Below, in pieces: positions 54,701 to 63,447 of a stretch of DNA of 64,000 nucleotides (position 1 is its first letter; every line of letters starts with the position of its first letter). The DNA is taken from positions 1-64,000 of the forward strand of contig CAISOB010000004.1 in assembly GCA_903886975.1 (NCBI GenBank), read 5' to 3'. The notes under the pieces are model-generated. The model did no database searches. It was not told the DNA's origin and was given only the letters and a program-made list of their open reading frames with translations. The position numbers were made by a program, and so were the translations under genes. This DNA is from an uncultured beta proteobacterium. Its GTDB lineage: Bacteria > Pseudomonadota > Gammaproteobacteria > Burkholderiales > Rhodocyclaceae.

Positions 54701-54859
54701 GACGATCGGGAAGGTGCGGTCGGCCGACGCTACGCAAGGCACATCAGGGGTGATCGGCGAAGCGAGAAGGTGCGGCTTGGCCGCTCTCGAAACTTTCTTG
54801 GCAGGCATCGAGTATCCAGAATGCCCATACGAGGCACATGGAATGGATGGTACGCGCAA
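51758..54859 (-). CDS. CheB-CheR fusion with coiled coil and PAS domains
   Basis: FPIVGIGASAGGLAAFEAFFAGMP (CheB), FFRDPEAFQILEDEVIPRLF...VWSTGCSTGEEAYSLAILLQE (CheR), LESSNEELKSSNEEMQSVNEELQSTNEELETSKEELQSVNEEL coiled coil, C-terminal PAS. Confidence 0.96.
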   Translation of the reverse strand: MRVPSIPCASYGHSGYSMPAKKVSRAAKPHLLASPITPDVPCVASADRTFPIVGIGASAGGLAAFEAFFAGMPADAEPGMAFVLVQHLAPDHKSLLTELIQRYTRMQVFEVGDGMVVQVNCAYIIPPNYDMAFLNGALHLLEPTAPRGHRLPIDFFFRSLAQDQRERAIGIVLSGTGSDGTLGLREIKGQGGMVMVQNPASCEFDGMPCNALATGLVDFELPPAEMPAQLIAYTAHAFGKLPRADTAPTPRNESAIKKIFILLRAQTGHDFSQYKPSTIHRRIERRMAVHQIDSIASYLKYLQETTAEVDALFRDLLIGVTNFFRDPEAFQILEDEVIPRLFADKPAGSAVRVWSTGCSTGEEAYSLAILLQERMEALRQNYSVQVFATDIDSRAIAAARTGLYPASIAADISPERLGRFFTAVPDGSAYRINKGLRDMLVFSEQDLIKDPPFSRLDLISCRNLLIYLGADLQKKLIPLFHYALKPNGILFLGTSEGVGESVELFAVLDRKAKLYRRSGDDPDARRAAPGHLLPPVTAARDTAQASDAADTVKAGQRAKRPLRELTERALLQEIAPAAALVNAQGDIFYLHGRTGMYLEPAPGETGVSNILKMAREGLRPELAIALHKAAERKEVVRCPALNVKTNGHYTRVKLSVHPLPADSASMLEPAQSALYLVVLEDTPAAEPASGKSGARPATAAGKAGAAVDARILALTEELRAKDEYLHSTHEELESSNEELKSSNEEMQSVNEELQSTNEELETSKEELQSVNEELATVNAELQTKVVDLSRANNDMNNLLAGTGIGTVFVDHQLRILRFTPAASAVINLILSDVGRPVAHIASNLVGYDSLVADVKTVLDTLIPSERDVQTVEDAWYTMRIQPYRTLDNVIEGAVISFVNITEIVRTRAALDNANKQLRLAVVVRDAHDAITVHDLEGRTLAWNPGAARLYGWSEAEALLLNLRERMPPGGHEEALVKMQQQGGADTLAPYRTRRIARDGTVLEVWVTATALLDEAGQRYAIATTERTIGARDK

Positions 54860-54984
54860 TGACGAGATTCGTCTGTTTATTGATTAAAGCGAGGCTCCCG
54901 ATGTCGCGCCCGGAAGGCCTGTTGCCGGGGCCGGCAGGGGCCATTGCGCCAGGCCTGCGCCAGGCCGGCGTGCGGCCTTACGCC

Positions 54985-55134
54985 TTACACCGAGCTTCGC
55001 CCGCCGATGGCTCGCAGCAGCGCAACGGAAATGGCGATCACGATCACGACATGGATGAGACCAACCATCGTGTAGGAGGTGACCATGCCAAATAGCCACA
55101 AGGCGAAAAGAACGACAGCGATCGTATAGAGCAT
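54985..55134 (-). CDS. Small Lmo0937-like membrane protein
   Basis: MLYTIAVVLFALWLFGMVTSYTMVGLIHVVIVIAISVALLRAIGGRSSV. Confidence 0.82.
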   Translation of the reverse strand: MLYTIAVVLFALWLFGMVTSYTMVGLIHVVIVIAISVALLRAIGGRSSV

Positions 55135-55255
55135 GTTCAGTTTCCTCAACGGTATGTGGCGCAGCCGGTTGGCCGCGCGGGCTCGAGTTAATTGCGTATT
55201 CGACTTCTTCAACTCGCGGCCATGGGTTCATTTATACCGCCGTTTGGCAAAGCGT

Positions 55256-55275
55256 TCCGTTCGACCACGCACACA
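55256..55275. promoter_or_regulatory. Crp-like palindromic site TCCGTTCGACCACGCACACA
   Basis: GTTCG-N4-CGCAC, about 120 bp upstream of the 55134 start. Confidence 0.55.
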
Positions 55276-55286
55276 GTGATAGTGAT

Positions 55287-56411
55287 TCACTGTAGATTGA
55301 TCGGCACCAGCTTTATCCCGCTCGTCGATAGCGTGACGAAGATGACCTGATCCGGCGTCACAAAAGCGCCGGACGTACCGGTGTAGTCCCAGGCATACGG
55401 GTGATCGATGAGCTTCAGCAATTCAATTGCGCCGGGTTTCAGGCGGACCACCGCGACCCCACGCGGCCGGACCGGATAAACGCCGATGCACTGCGCCTCA
55501 TCGCAATGCGCGAGGATGCGGCTTTCACTGGCCATCGGCGGCAAGCCGTACTGGATTTTTTCGACCTCGCCGGCCAGGCTGAGCAGGGCAATGAACCCGC
55601 CTTGACCCGACGAACCCGCCACCACGTACGATGCCAGCGCTGGAAGATACTCGACATCGTAGGCGTATCTGACTGGCATGTGCTCGCTGATCTGCAACTG
55701 CCGAGTCACTTTGCCGGTCGCGGCGATCAGTGCGCTGTGCAAGCTCATCTCGGGATAGCGTTGCCACACGACCAGCCAGTTTCGCTCGGAGCCGGCGACC
55801 AGAGGCCAGCCGTCGCGGTGACCGGCGGCGATCTTCGTTTCCCTGCGCCGGGCGCCGTCGTTCTCGACGATGCGGACATAAATGTCTTTCCCGGTGCCAC
55901 GGTCGAGAAAGCCGCCGCGCTCCACCCAGCCTTCGCCGTAGGCCACCAGAAACCGGTCAGCCATCGCCGCGACGTGGCCCGAATGGCCGCCGCGCTTGAT
56001 CGTGAACGGGTACTTGCGCAGCACCCGCAAGCCGCTGTCCCACAGACCCGCGCGCTGATTGATTCCATTCTCGCCGTCTTCGCTGGTCATCAGCAGCGTT
56101 CCGGCGGCATTGATCGCGATGCTCGGCGGTTCCTGCGCTTCCGGGCGGGACACGAGGATTTGCGGCGCGCCGAGTGCGGCTTCTTCGCCGGCGCCGGCCT
56201 TCAGCCACGCATAGAACACATCGTGCTGCCAGTCGCCACCCGGATTGGCCCGCGGCGGATTGCCGGGGCTGCCCCACACGACCAGAAGCTTTTCGCCGAT
56301 GCGGATCACGTCGATGCCGTGCTGCCACGCGCGGTGATCCTCCTCCGGCTCCGCGCCGGCATTGCCGGCGACCAGCAGCACAAAAAGGCAAACGGGAAAT
56401 AACTTGCGCAA
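55287..56411 (-). CDS. Secreted protein of unknown function downstream of pgaD
   Basis: LRKLFPVCLFVLLVAGNAGAEPEEDHRAWQHGIDVIRIGEKLLVVWGSPGNPP, signal peptide. TTG start at 56411 is a guess; the ORF is open to 56609. Confidence 0.65.
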   Translation of the reverse strand: MRKLFPVCLFVLLVAGNAGAEPEEDHRAWQHGIDVIRIGEKLLVVWGSPGNPPRANPGGDWQHDVFYAWLKAGAGEEAALGAPQILVSRPEAQEPPSIAINAAGTLLMTSEDGENGINQRAGLWDSGLRVLRKYPFTIKRGGHSGHVAAMADRFLVAYGEGWVERGGFLDRGTGKDIYVRIVENDGARRRETKIAAGHRDGWPLVAGSERNWLVVWQRYPEMSLHSALIAATGKVTRQLQISEHMPVRYAYDVEYLPALASYVVAGSSGQGGFIALLSLAGEVEKIQYGLPPMASESRILAHCDEAQCIGVYPVRPRGVAVVRLKPGAIELLKLIDHPYAWDYTGTSGAFVTPDQVIFVTLSTSGIKLVPINLQ

Positions 56412-56424
56412 TCGCGCCCCGGTG

Positions 56425-56919
56425 CTAAGCGGCAATCGTTGGCGCGGTTGTGAGAATTTCGACCTGCGCGATTCGACCTTTGGCATCGTGACTGATGCAC
56501 AGCCGTTTCTCGCCTTGCCAGAGCGCCACCGAGCGCGGATCCTGACCGAAATCGCGCCCGATCTGGGCCGGCGTAACCGGCAAAGACCCGGTGCGCCGTT
56601 CGACCCCACGAAAGCGGAAGATGTTGTAGGCCGCCCACACGACCAGTCCGCCGCCGAGCAGCAGCACGATCAGGCTATACATGCCGATCACCCTGATCAC
56701 GTCGTGATACCCCCCGAGCACGACCATGTACTTGAAGGCCTGCTGGACACCGAGCGACCACGCCAGCAAGGCGAGCAGCGGCACCCACAGGTAGACCCAG
56801 AAAGCCCAGAAGACGAGGGTCAGTGCGCCGTACAGTTTCCGCTGTCGCGGCGACTGCAAATCGGGGCGCTCGATGAGCGGGGATTTCAGGGCAATATGCC
56901 GCGGTCCGGACTGATCCAT
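56425..56919 (-). CDS. pgaD: Poly-beta-1,6-N-acetyl-D-glucosamine biosynthesis protein PgaD
   Basis: LIERPDLQSPRQRKLYGALTLVFWAFWVYLWVPLLALLAWSLGVQQAFKYMV; operon position after pgaC. Confidence 0.9.
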   Translation of the reverse strand: MDQSGPRHIALKSPLIERPDLQSPRQRKLYGALTLVFWAFWVYLWVPLLALLAWSLGVQQAFKYMVVLGGYHDVIRVIGMYSLIVLLLGGGLVVWAAYNIFRFRGVERRTGSLPVTPAQIGRDFGQDPRSVALWQGEKRLCISHDAKGRIAQVEILTTAPTIAA

Positions 56920-58172
56920 CGTGCCCTCTTCTTGGTGTTTCGCAGCAGTGCGCGCGGCGCCGCCACAATTGTGGTGATCATGTTGAGAATCCAGTACGCC
57001 AGCGGGTACCAGATCATCCAGTAGAAACTCCTGAGCGCGCCTTTGTCATAACGCGCATCGAGCGCGAGGCTGACGCCGATCTGCATCAGACAGGTGGTGC
57101 CGACCATGACCCCGTTCCAGCCCGAAAGAAAAGTCGGCACGCTGTATTCCGGCGGCAGTTCGACGACAAAGCCGACCAGCCACAACGTCGCGATGATCAG
57201 GATCGAGTAGGCCCACAAGACGCTCAGCACGAACTCGAGCAGCACCGGCCACATCCGGCGCGCTTCCCAGAGGTGCTCGATACGCCAGTTCTTCATCATC
57301 ACCTGGATGCCGCCGGTCGCCCAGCGCAGCCGCTGCTGCCAGAGTCCGCGCAGGGTTTCGGGCGCGAGAATCCAGCACTGCGCTTTCGGTTCGAAGCGCA
57401 CGTCCCAGTGCCGGAGCTGGAGCTTCCAGCTGACATCGATGTCTTCCGTCAGCATGTCCGAGCTCCAGTAGCCGACGTCGTGCAGGGCCTCCTTGCGAAA
57501 ACACGCGACGACACCCGAGACGGTGAAGATGCGCCCGTAGGTTCGCTGCGCGCGCTTGATCAGTCCGACGATCGACGAATACTCGCCGACCTGCAGTTTG
57601 CCGAGCAGCGTCGAGCGGTTACGTACGCGCGGATTGCCGGTGACCGCGCCGACGCGCGGATTGACGAAGTGCGTCATCATCCATGACAGCGCCTGTGGAT
57701 CGAGCAGCGCGTCGGCGTCGATGCAGCACAGATATTGCGCCGGCGTCATCAGCGACGCCGTGGTCAGCGCCACGGCCTTGCCCTGATTTCGCGCGCAGTG
57801 AATGACCCGCACTTGCGGATACCGCGCTGCGAGTGCGTCGAGGATGTTTCGCGTCTCGTCGGCGCTGCCGTCGTTGACCAGCAGGATGTCGAAATCGGGG
57901 TAGGTCGAAGCGAGCAGGTACTCGACCGTATCTTCGATATCGCGGCCTTCGTTGTGACAGGGCACAATGACGGTTACCGGCGGATACTCGGGCAGCGCCG
58001 GCGGCGGTTCAGGTTCGCCGTGCGACAGATCGCGAAATTCCTTTGACGGCCGCTCATAGCGGAAATAGTAGAACACGGCACCGATCATCCACAGATGCGC
58101 CATGAACAGCGGATAGTAGTAGGAGTACGCCGAGAAGAACTCGACCGGCGACGTTCCGGGATCCGGCATCAT
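56886..58172 (-). CDS. pgaC: Poly-beta-1,6-N-acetyl-D-glucosamine synthase PgaC
   Basis: PPVTVIVPCHNEGRDIEDTVEYLLASTYPDFDILLVNDGSADET; EDIDVSWKLQLRHWDVRFEPKAQCWILAPETLRGLWQQRLRWATGG (GT2). Confidence 0.95.
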   Translation of the reverse strand: MMPDPGTSPVEFFSAYSYYYPLFMAHLWMIGAVFYYFRYERPSKEFRDLSHGEPEPPPALPEYPPVTVIVPCHNEGRDIEDTVEYLLASTYPDFDILLVNDGSADETRNILDALAARYPQVRVIHCARNQGKAVALTTASLMTPAQYLCCIDADALLDPQALSWMMTHFVNPRVGAVTGNPRVRNRSTLLGKLQVGEYSSIVGLIKRAQRTYGRIFTVSGVVACFRKEALHDVGYWSSDMLTEDIDVSWKLQLRHWDVRFEPKAQCWILAPETLRGLWQQRLRWATGGIQVMMKNWRIEHLWEARRMWPVLLEFVLSVLWAYSILIIATLWLVGFVVELPPEYSVPTFLSGWNGVMVGTTCLMQIGVSLALDARYDKGALRSFYWMIWYPLAYWILNMITTIVAAPRALLRNTKKRARWISPDRGILP

Positions 58173-59947
58173 TCTTCCTTCTCTTTCAACCGTGGTGGAT
58201 AAACGCGCAGGGACATGGCCGGCGCCAGAGCTTCGAGGGGAGCGCTGTCGCCCAGAAAATCGGCCGACTGGTAGCCGAAGTTGAGCGCGCCTTCCAGCTG
58301 CAGCGCTCGCATCTGCCGGGCAATCGTGGCGGGGTGCGCGCGATCCGCCGGCCATGATTCGCCGGGCAGCATGAAAATGACTTTGTTCCAGATGTCAGGA
58401 AGGCCGCCGGCCTGACCGAGGGAACTGCCCAGAGCCGCCAGCGATGCAGCGTCGACTGCCGCTTCAGGCCGGATCATCAGAGCGACGTAGTCGTATTCCC
58501 CGATGGCATCCGCAATGCCTGGTACCGCGCCTGGCAACCGGTCTGTTCTCTGCGCAGACGGGTCGAAATTCAGGACGCGTCCGGCCGCCATAGGCATGCG
58601 GAAGGCGCGCATGCGCGCCGCGAGCCGGCGCGTCAATTCCAGGCTGGCGGCATCAAGGGCTTCGCCGGAATCGGGCCTCGCGTCGAAGACCACGCCATCA
58701 AAATTCGCGTGGCGTGCCAGATCCTCGTAGATTTCGCCGATGCGCTCTTGCGTCACGCCGAGACCGGCGAGCGGCATCACCGCGAACACCTTGACATCGG
58801 TGCGCGAAGCCAGTTGCCATGCGGTTCGATTGAACAGGTCGCCGCGCATCGGCAAGTAGCGGTTCGGGAAATAGGCGGCGGCGTTGTTGTCAACGCGGAT
58901 GCCGGTCGTCGCCCGCAGGAAGACGTGCGTCGGCTTGAGCACTTCGATGCGATCGAGCAGGGCCGACAGATTGCTTTCCTGACGCAGCGGATCGGCGCTG
59001 TAGATTTCATCGAGATCGACCTGCACGACGCGCACCGGTTCGCGCGTGCGCGGTCCGCGCACCTCGACGGCGAACTCGGCCAACGAGGGGTCATGTTCGA
59101 TCAGCACGCGTCGCACGGCGGTGAGCGGAACGTCGGGCGTGTTGGGGCCATCGTCGAGCGTCAGCGCCATCGGCATGCCCGACTCGCGGGCGATGCGCAG
59201 CAGCTTGCCGTTGTAACTGCCATAGGGCCAGACGATGACGCGCGGGCGCCGCCCCGTTTCGCGTGCAATGACTTCGGAATTGCGCGCGAGGTCGGCGCCG
59301 ACCCGCGCTCGCCAGCTGGCATCGCTCTCGTAGCTGCCGTTTGCGGCATCGTACTTGCGAGCCGTTGCCGCCGGCTGCAGATTGCCCTGCGGATTGGCGA
59401 GGATGCCATGGTGCAGGTCAAAGGTATGCGAAGCGATTTCGACGAGACCCGAGTCGGCCATCTCGCGCAGCTCGCGCCAGCTCGGGAAGTCGGCGTCCGG
59501 GACCGTGCCTTTTTCGCCATACGGCGTCGCTGCGCCGTGCGGCGCGTCGATCCATCGACCGACCACGGCCAGCACGGCCGGGAAGCCGAACTCGCGCAGC
59601 AGCGGGTAGACGCGGGTGTAGAACGACAGATAGGCGTCATCGAAACTGAGGAGGACCGCGTGTGGCGGCAACGGCTTCCCGCCGGCACGCGCGCTGATGA
59701 TCGCGTCGATGCTGACCGGCGTGTAGCCGTTTCCGCGCAACCACGCGAACTGTTGAACGAGCGCCGCACTGTCGACGGCGTAGGGATCCGGGTAGTCGCG
59801 CACGTCGTCGCGCGCTTCGTGATAGGAGAGCACGACAAAGCTGCCCGGCTCGGCGTACGGGTCGGCCAGCGCCGAATCGCGCCCGGCGGCCACCGCCTGC
59901 GCCATGCACGCGGCCAGAAGAAAGGTCATCAAAGCGAGTCGGCGCAT
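58169..59947 (-). CDS. pgaB: Poly-beta-1,6-N-acetyl-D-glucosamine N-deacetylase PgaB
   Basis: FVVLSYHEARDDVRDYPDPYAVDSAALVQQFAWLRGNGYTPVSIDAII (polysaccharide deacetylase). Start MRRLALMTFLLAACMAQAVAA. Confidence 0.94.
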   Translation of the reverse strand: MRRLALMTFLLAACMAQAVAAGRDSALADPYAEPGSFVVLSYHEARDDVRDYPDPYAVDSAALVQQFAWLRGNGYTPVSIDAIISARAGGKPLPPHAVLLSFDDAYLSFYTRVYPLLREFGFPAVLAVVGRWIDAPHGAATPYGEKGTVPDADFPSWRELREMADSGLVEIASHTFDLHHGILANPQGNLQPAATARKYDAANGSYESDASWRARVGADLARNSEVIARETGRRPRVIVWPYGSYNGKLLRIARESGMPMALTLDDGPNTPDVPLTAVRRVLIEHDPSLAEFAVEVRGPRTREPVRVVQVDLDEIYSADPLRQESNLSALLDRIEVLKPTHVFLRATTGIRVDNNAAAYFPNRYLPMRGDLFNRTAWQLASRTDVKVFAVMPLAGLGVTQERIGEIYEDLARHANFDGVVFDARPDSGEALDAASLELTRRLAARMRAFRMPMAAGRVLNFDPSAQRTDRLPGAVPGIADAIGEYDYVALMIRPEAAVDAASLAALGSSLGQAGGLPDIWNKVIFMLPGESWPADRAHPATIARQMRALQLEGALNFGYQSADFLGDSAPLEALAPAMSLRVYPPRLKEKEE

Positions 59948-59949
59948 CT

Positions 59950-62394
59950 TTAGAATTTCCAGTCGAGATAGAAATACGCGAAATTGCGCGTCGTCTGCAC
60001 GCCGTCGTACGGATGCTCGCCACGGCCGATTCCGTAACGCAAGGTCAGGCGGTCGTCGGCAGCCCATTCCTGCTCGTAACGCACGCCGAAGACCGGTTTC
60101 GTCGCAAATCCTTGCTGCGCATAATCGCCGCCGGTGACCACCACGCGGTGGACAAACGAACGGGTATAGCGCCGCCACTGCAACCATTCGTTGGCAATCT
60201 CGAGCGTCGGCGAGAAGTCACGCGTCGGGTTGAAATACGACGTGGTGGCCTGCGAATTGCGCGAGGCGTACAAGCCGCCGGTGATGTCGAGCTTGTACAC
60301 CGGGCCGGTGACGACGCGCTCGGTCCAGCGCGCGGATGCGCTGTCGCGGCGATTGCCGTCGCTGAAATCCATCGTATCAATGGCGACCGAAGCGCTGCGC
60401 GATTCACTCCCGCGCCAGACCACCTCGCCGGCAAGCCGGTGCGCGTCGATGCCGGCAAGGGTCGCGTCGAGCGGCGTCTGATTGGCCGATTGATCGTATT
60501 CGCCGCGGAAGGTCCAGAAGTCGTCGGGCGTGACGGCGAACGAAAGCGCGCCGGCGGTCTTGCTTTCGTTGATGTCGTGGGAAATCTCCGCGCGCGCACT
60601 GATCAGCGGCGAGCGGTATTCCAGTCCGACGCCGCCGCGCTCGCGTTTGCCGGTGCCGTTGTCGTATTTGGCTTGTGCGTCGAAGGCATGGGCGTAGGCT
60701 CGGTAGTTATCGGCGAGGGGGCTGGAGAAAAGCCAGCTCTCCACCGCGTAATCGCGCGTGCCGCTCGGACCGCCGGTCGATCGGCCGTAGCTGCCATCGA
60801 CAATCAACTCGCGCATCTTGCTGACCTCCGCCAGGCGGGCGGCGCGCACCACGCGTCCGTCTTCGGCGGCCACCGATTGCGCCAGGGCCAGCGCTGCATC
60901 GGCGGCGCGGTAGTCGCGCATCTCCAGCAGCGCGCCGGCGCGCTCGCCGAGCGCGCCGCTGTTGCCCGGATCGACGGCCAGTATCCACCGCAATTCCTGC
61001 TCGGCGAGGCGCGGCCAGCCGCGAGCGCGCATCGAGCTCGCCCAGTCGGTGCGCACCTCCGTGTTGTAGGGTATCTGGACTGACAGATCGTGCAGCCGCT
61101 GCTCGGCTTCGCCGGGGCGATCCGCAAACAGCGGCGCCATCGCGCGCGCGGCCAGGACGCGCGCGTAAGCTGGGTTGTCGCGCACGGTAACCGGGCTCCA
61201 GGCGGCTATCCATTGCGGTGTGGTCGCCAGCGTGCCCTCGATCTGCGCCAGCGCCGCATCGTGTTCTTCGCACTCGGCGAGCGCATAGAAAAGCCCGATC
61301 TGCGATTCGAGATTGGTCGGGTCGGTAAGCAAGGCCTGGCGGTACAGGTCACGCGCCCTTTCGGGCCGCTCGAGGTAGAGGTAAGCGGATGCCGCTGCGG
61401 ACTGCGCATAAGCGGGGATCGGTTCGGCACGCAAGGCAAGCGCCTCGTAAAGTTCGATCGCCTCCTGCATTCGATAGCGCTCGCGCAATGCGCTGATGCG
61501 ATCGAGCGCGAGCTGGCGCTCGGCGGCGCTCAAGCTGGTCGGAGGGTCGAGCGCGCGTGCACCGGCGACGGCGCTCGACTCAAGCGCGCGATCGATTGTC
61601 GCGAAGCGCGCCGTTCCACGCCCGGTGTCGGCGGCAATCGCACCCCAGCGTATCTGGTGTGCGGTTACGTCGGCAGCGATGACTTCACGCTCCTCGGGCG
61701 TCATCACGCCGGGATTGCGATCGGCGAGTTCGATGGCCAGTTGCGGGGTGCCGAGGCGCGCAAGCGTCCGGATCTTCCCGCGCAGGGCCTCGTGATTTGT
61801 CGCCTGCTTGGCGAGCAGCGATTGATACGCGGCCAGCGCTGCGAAGTACTCGTGTCTCGCGGAAGCAAGCTCGGCAAACACGATCAGCACCGCCGCGTCG
61901 TCCGGAAACCGCGAGCGCAGGTCGGCGACCAGCACTGCGGCCGCATCGAAGTTCTGCGTGTCGAGCAGGGTGTAGGCCAACCCGATTTGCAGTTCGCGGC
62001 GGCCCGGAAAGCGCACCAGAGCGTTGCGATAGAGCGACTCCGCCAAATCGTAGCGGTGCAGATGGCGCGCCGAATTCGCCAGTCCCTCGACGACGTACGA
62101 GGGCGCCGCCGGGAGCGCGATCCGGTCGAGCAAGGCGAGCGCCGCCAGATCGTTCCCGGCCCAGCCCAGAACGACGGCCAGGTCGCCGAGCATATCCTGA
62201 CGTTCGGGATACCGCGCGCTCAAGGAGCGCAACCCGGCGAGGCCCTGTTCAAGCCGGCCGGCCCGCGCCTCGTCGATTGCCGAACGGTAAGCGGCATCGA
62301 CGGTGTGTGTCATGTCAACGGGATAATTTGCGGAATACGCGGGGATTGCGGCGAACGCCATGAAGGCTAAAATCGGTAACAGCGTGTGTCGCAT
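59950..62394 (-). CDS. pgaA: Poly-beta-1,6-N-acetyl-D-glucosamine export porin PgaA
   Basis: N-terminal TPR-like repeats, C-terminal beta-barrel ending YFYLDWKF; upstream of pgaB. Confidence 0.92.
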   Translation of the reverse strand: MRHTLLPILAFMAFAAIPAYSANYPVDMTHTVDAAYRSAIDEARAGRLEQGLAGLRSLSARYPERQDMLGDLAVVLGWAGNDLAALALLDRIALPAAPSYVVEGLANSARHLHRYDLAESLYRNALVRFPGRRELQIGLAYTLLDTQNFDAAAVLVADLRSRFPDDAAVLIVFAELASARHEYFAALAAYQSLLAKQATNHEALRGKIRTLARLGTPQLAIELADRNPGVMTPEEREVIAADVTAHQIRWGAIAADTGRGTARFATIDRALESSAVAGARALDPPTSLSAAERQLALDRISALRERYRMQEAIELYEALALRAEPIPAYAQSAAASAYLYLERPERARDLYRQALLTDPTNLESQIGLFYALAECEEHDAALAQIEGTLATTPQWIAAWSPVTVRDNPAYARVLAARAMAPLFADRPGEAEQRLHDLSVQIPYNTEVRTDWASSMRARGWPRLAEQELRWILAVDPGNSGALGERAGALLEMRDYRAADAALALAQSVAAEDGRVVRAARLAEVSKMRELIVDGSYGRSTGGPSGTRDYAVESWLFSSPLADNYRAYAHAFDAQAKYDNGTGKRERGGVGLEYRSPLISARAEISHDINESKTAGALSFAVTPDDFWTFRGEYDQSANQTPLDATLAGIDAHRLAGEVVWRGSESRSASVAIDTMDFSDGNRRDSASARWTERVVTGPVYKLDITGGLYASRNSQATTSYFNPTRDFSPTLEIANEWLQWRRYTRSFVHRVVVTGGDYAQQGFATKPVFGVRYEQEWAADDRLTLRYGIGRGEHPYDGVQTTRNFAYFYLDWKF

Positions 62395-62572
62395 TGCCAG
62401 GCCACCTCCATTGACGGAACAAATCCGCCGGAAGCGAGCAGAAAGGCTCAGGCTACCCGAAGGAGTTTTCAGACTGATCGACGTCTCGAGCCGGCGAGGA
62501 CAGGCCCAAGACCGAGTTGATGCGCATATTGTTCTTGCTAGGCTGCGATTGTTGCCTCATTTTCCAAGCCAC

Positions 62573-62592
62573 TCTGTGCGCTAGCGAACGAA
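62573..62592. promoter_or_regulatory. Crp-like palindromic site TCTGTGCGCTAGCGAACGAA
   Basis: Shared motif between divergent pgaA and the 62699 gene. Confidence 0.6.
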
Positions 62593-62698
62593 CGTCCGAG
62601 AGTCAGCGGGGCTGGGCCTCCGTTCGCAAATTTCTTCTGGCTGACTTGAATACTCTGTTGTAATCTTTGAGATGTCCGTTGGGAGGCTTTGGATCGCG

Positions 62699-63229
62699 AT
62701 GAAAAATACGCTGAAGATTGCTCTGTTGATTTTGGTATCGGGATCGGCTGCTGCCCAATATCCGGTAGCGCCGCCCCAGGCCTACCCGCCTCCCGGCTAC
62801 CAGCCACCGCCTCCGGTACCGGTCAATTCGGTGCCCAAATTTACCATTCCGGTCCTGTCCGCCACGCCAGCGTACCAAACTGAAATGAGAGAGCGCCAGG
62901 TATGCGACAGACAGCCTCCATCCCAGGGAGCGAGTGTTGCCGGCACGATTATTGGCGGGGTCGCTGGCGGCCTGCTTGGCAACCAGATTGGGCGAGGAAA
63001 AGGCAAGACGGTGGCCACGGCAGCTGGCGCTGTAGGCGGCGCTCTGGCCGGGAATGCGATTGCCAATAGTTCGCAGAACACCCCGGTCTGTCAGGTGATT
63101 TCCGAACCACAACAAGTATTCGTCGGGTATGACGTGGTCTATGAATTTTCCGGACAAAGAGGGCTGGTTCGTATGTCACAGCAACCGGGCTCGACCATCG
63201 TGGTGGAAGTTCGTCCTGCGACATGGTAG
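62699..63229 (+). CDS. Exported glycine-zipper 2TM domain protein
   Basis: MKNTLKIALLILVSGSAAAQYPVAPPQAYPPPGYQPPPP...GASVAGTIIGGVAGGLLGNQIGRGKGKTVATAAGAVGGALAGNAI. Confidence 0.88.
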   Translation: MKNTLKIALLILVSGSAAAQYPVAPPQAYPPPGYQPPPPVPVNSVPKFTIPVLSATPAYQTEMRERQVCDRQPPSQGASVAGTIIGGVAGGLLGNQIGRGKGKTVATAAGAVGGALAGNAIANSSQNTPVCQVISEPQQVFVGYDVVYEFSGQRGLVRMSQQPGSTIVVEVRPATW

Positions 63230-63413
63230 ATGGTAATCAACGCCTTATTCAAAATCAGGCAACAACCGAACCGTTGCGGCCATAGGGGATAGCAAGAGGC
63301 GGTCGTTCAGTAACGCCGAGTCATCTTCTCAACGTGCCGGGTCAATGTGCTGCCAGGCGCGGAATAGCGCTTCCCGGCGAGTGTTCGAATGCTCACTTTC
63401 CGATTTTCGGAAT

Positions 63414-63447
63414 CCGTAATTTCCGCATAGGACCACGGAAATTACGG
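63414..63447. repeat. 12-bp perfect inverted repeat CCGTAATTTCCG-N10-CGGAAATTACGG
   Basis: Read directly from the sequence. Confidence 0.75.

Noticed and set aside
50514-54862. Long plus-strand ORFs opposite the hybrid kinase and CheB-CheR gene
   Set aside because: Antisense of well-supported multidomain genes; no homology-like motifs.
62603-63157. Minus-strand 184-aa ORF opposite the glycine-zipper gene
   Set aside because: The plus-strand frame has a signal peptide, SD (gggagg) and a glycine-zipper domain.
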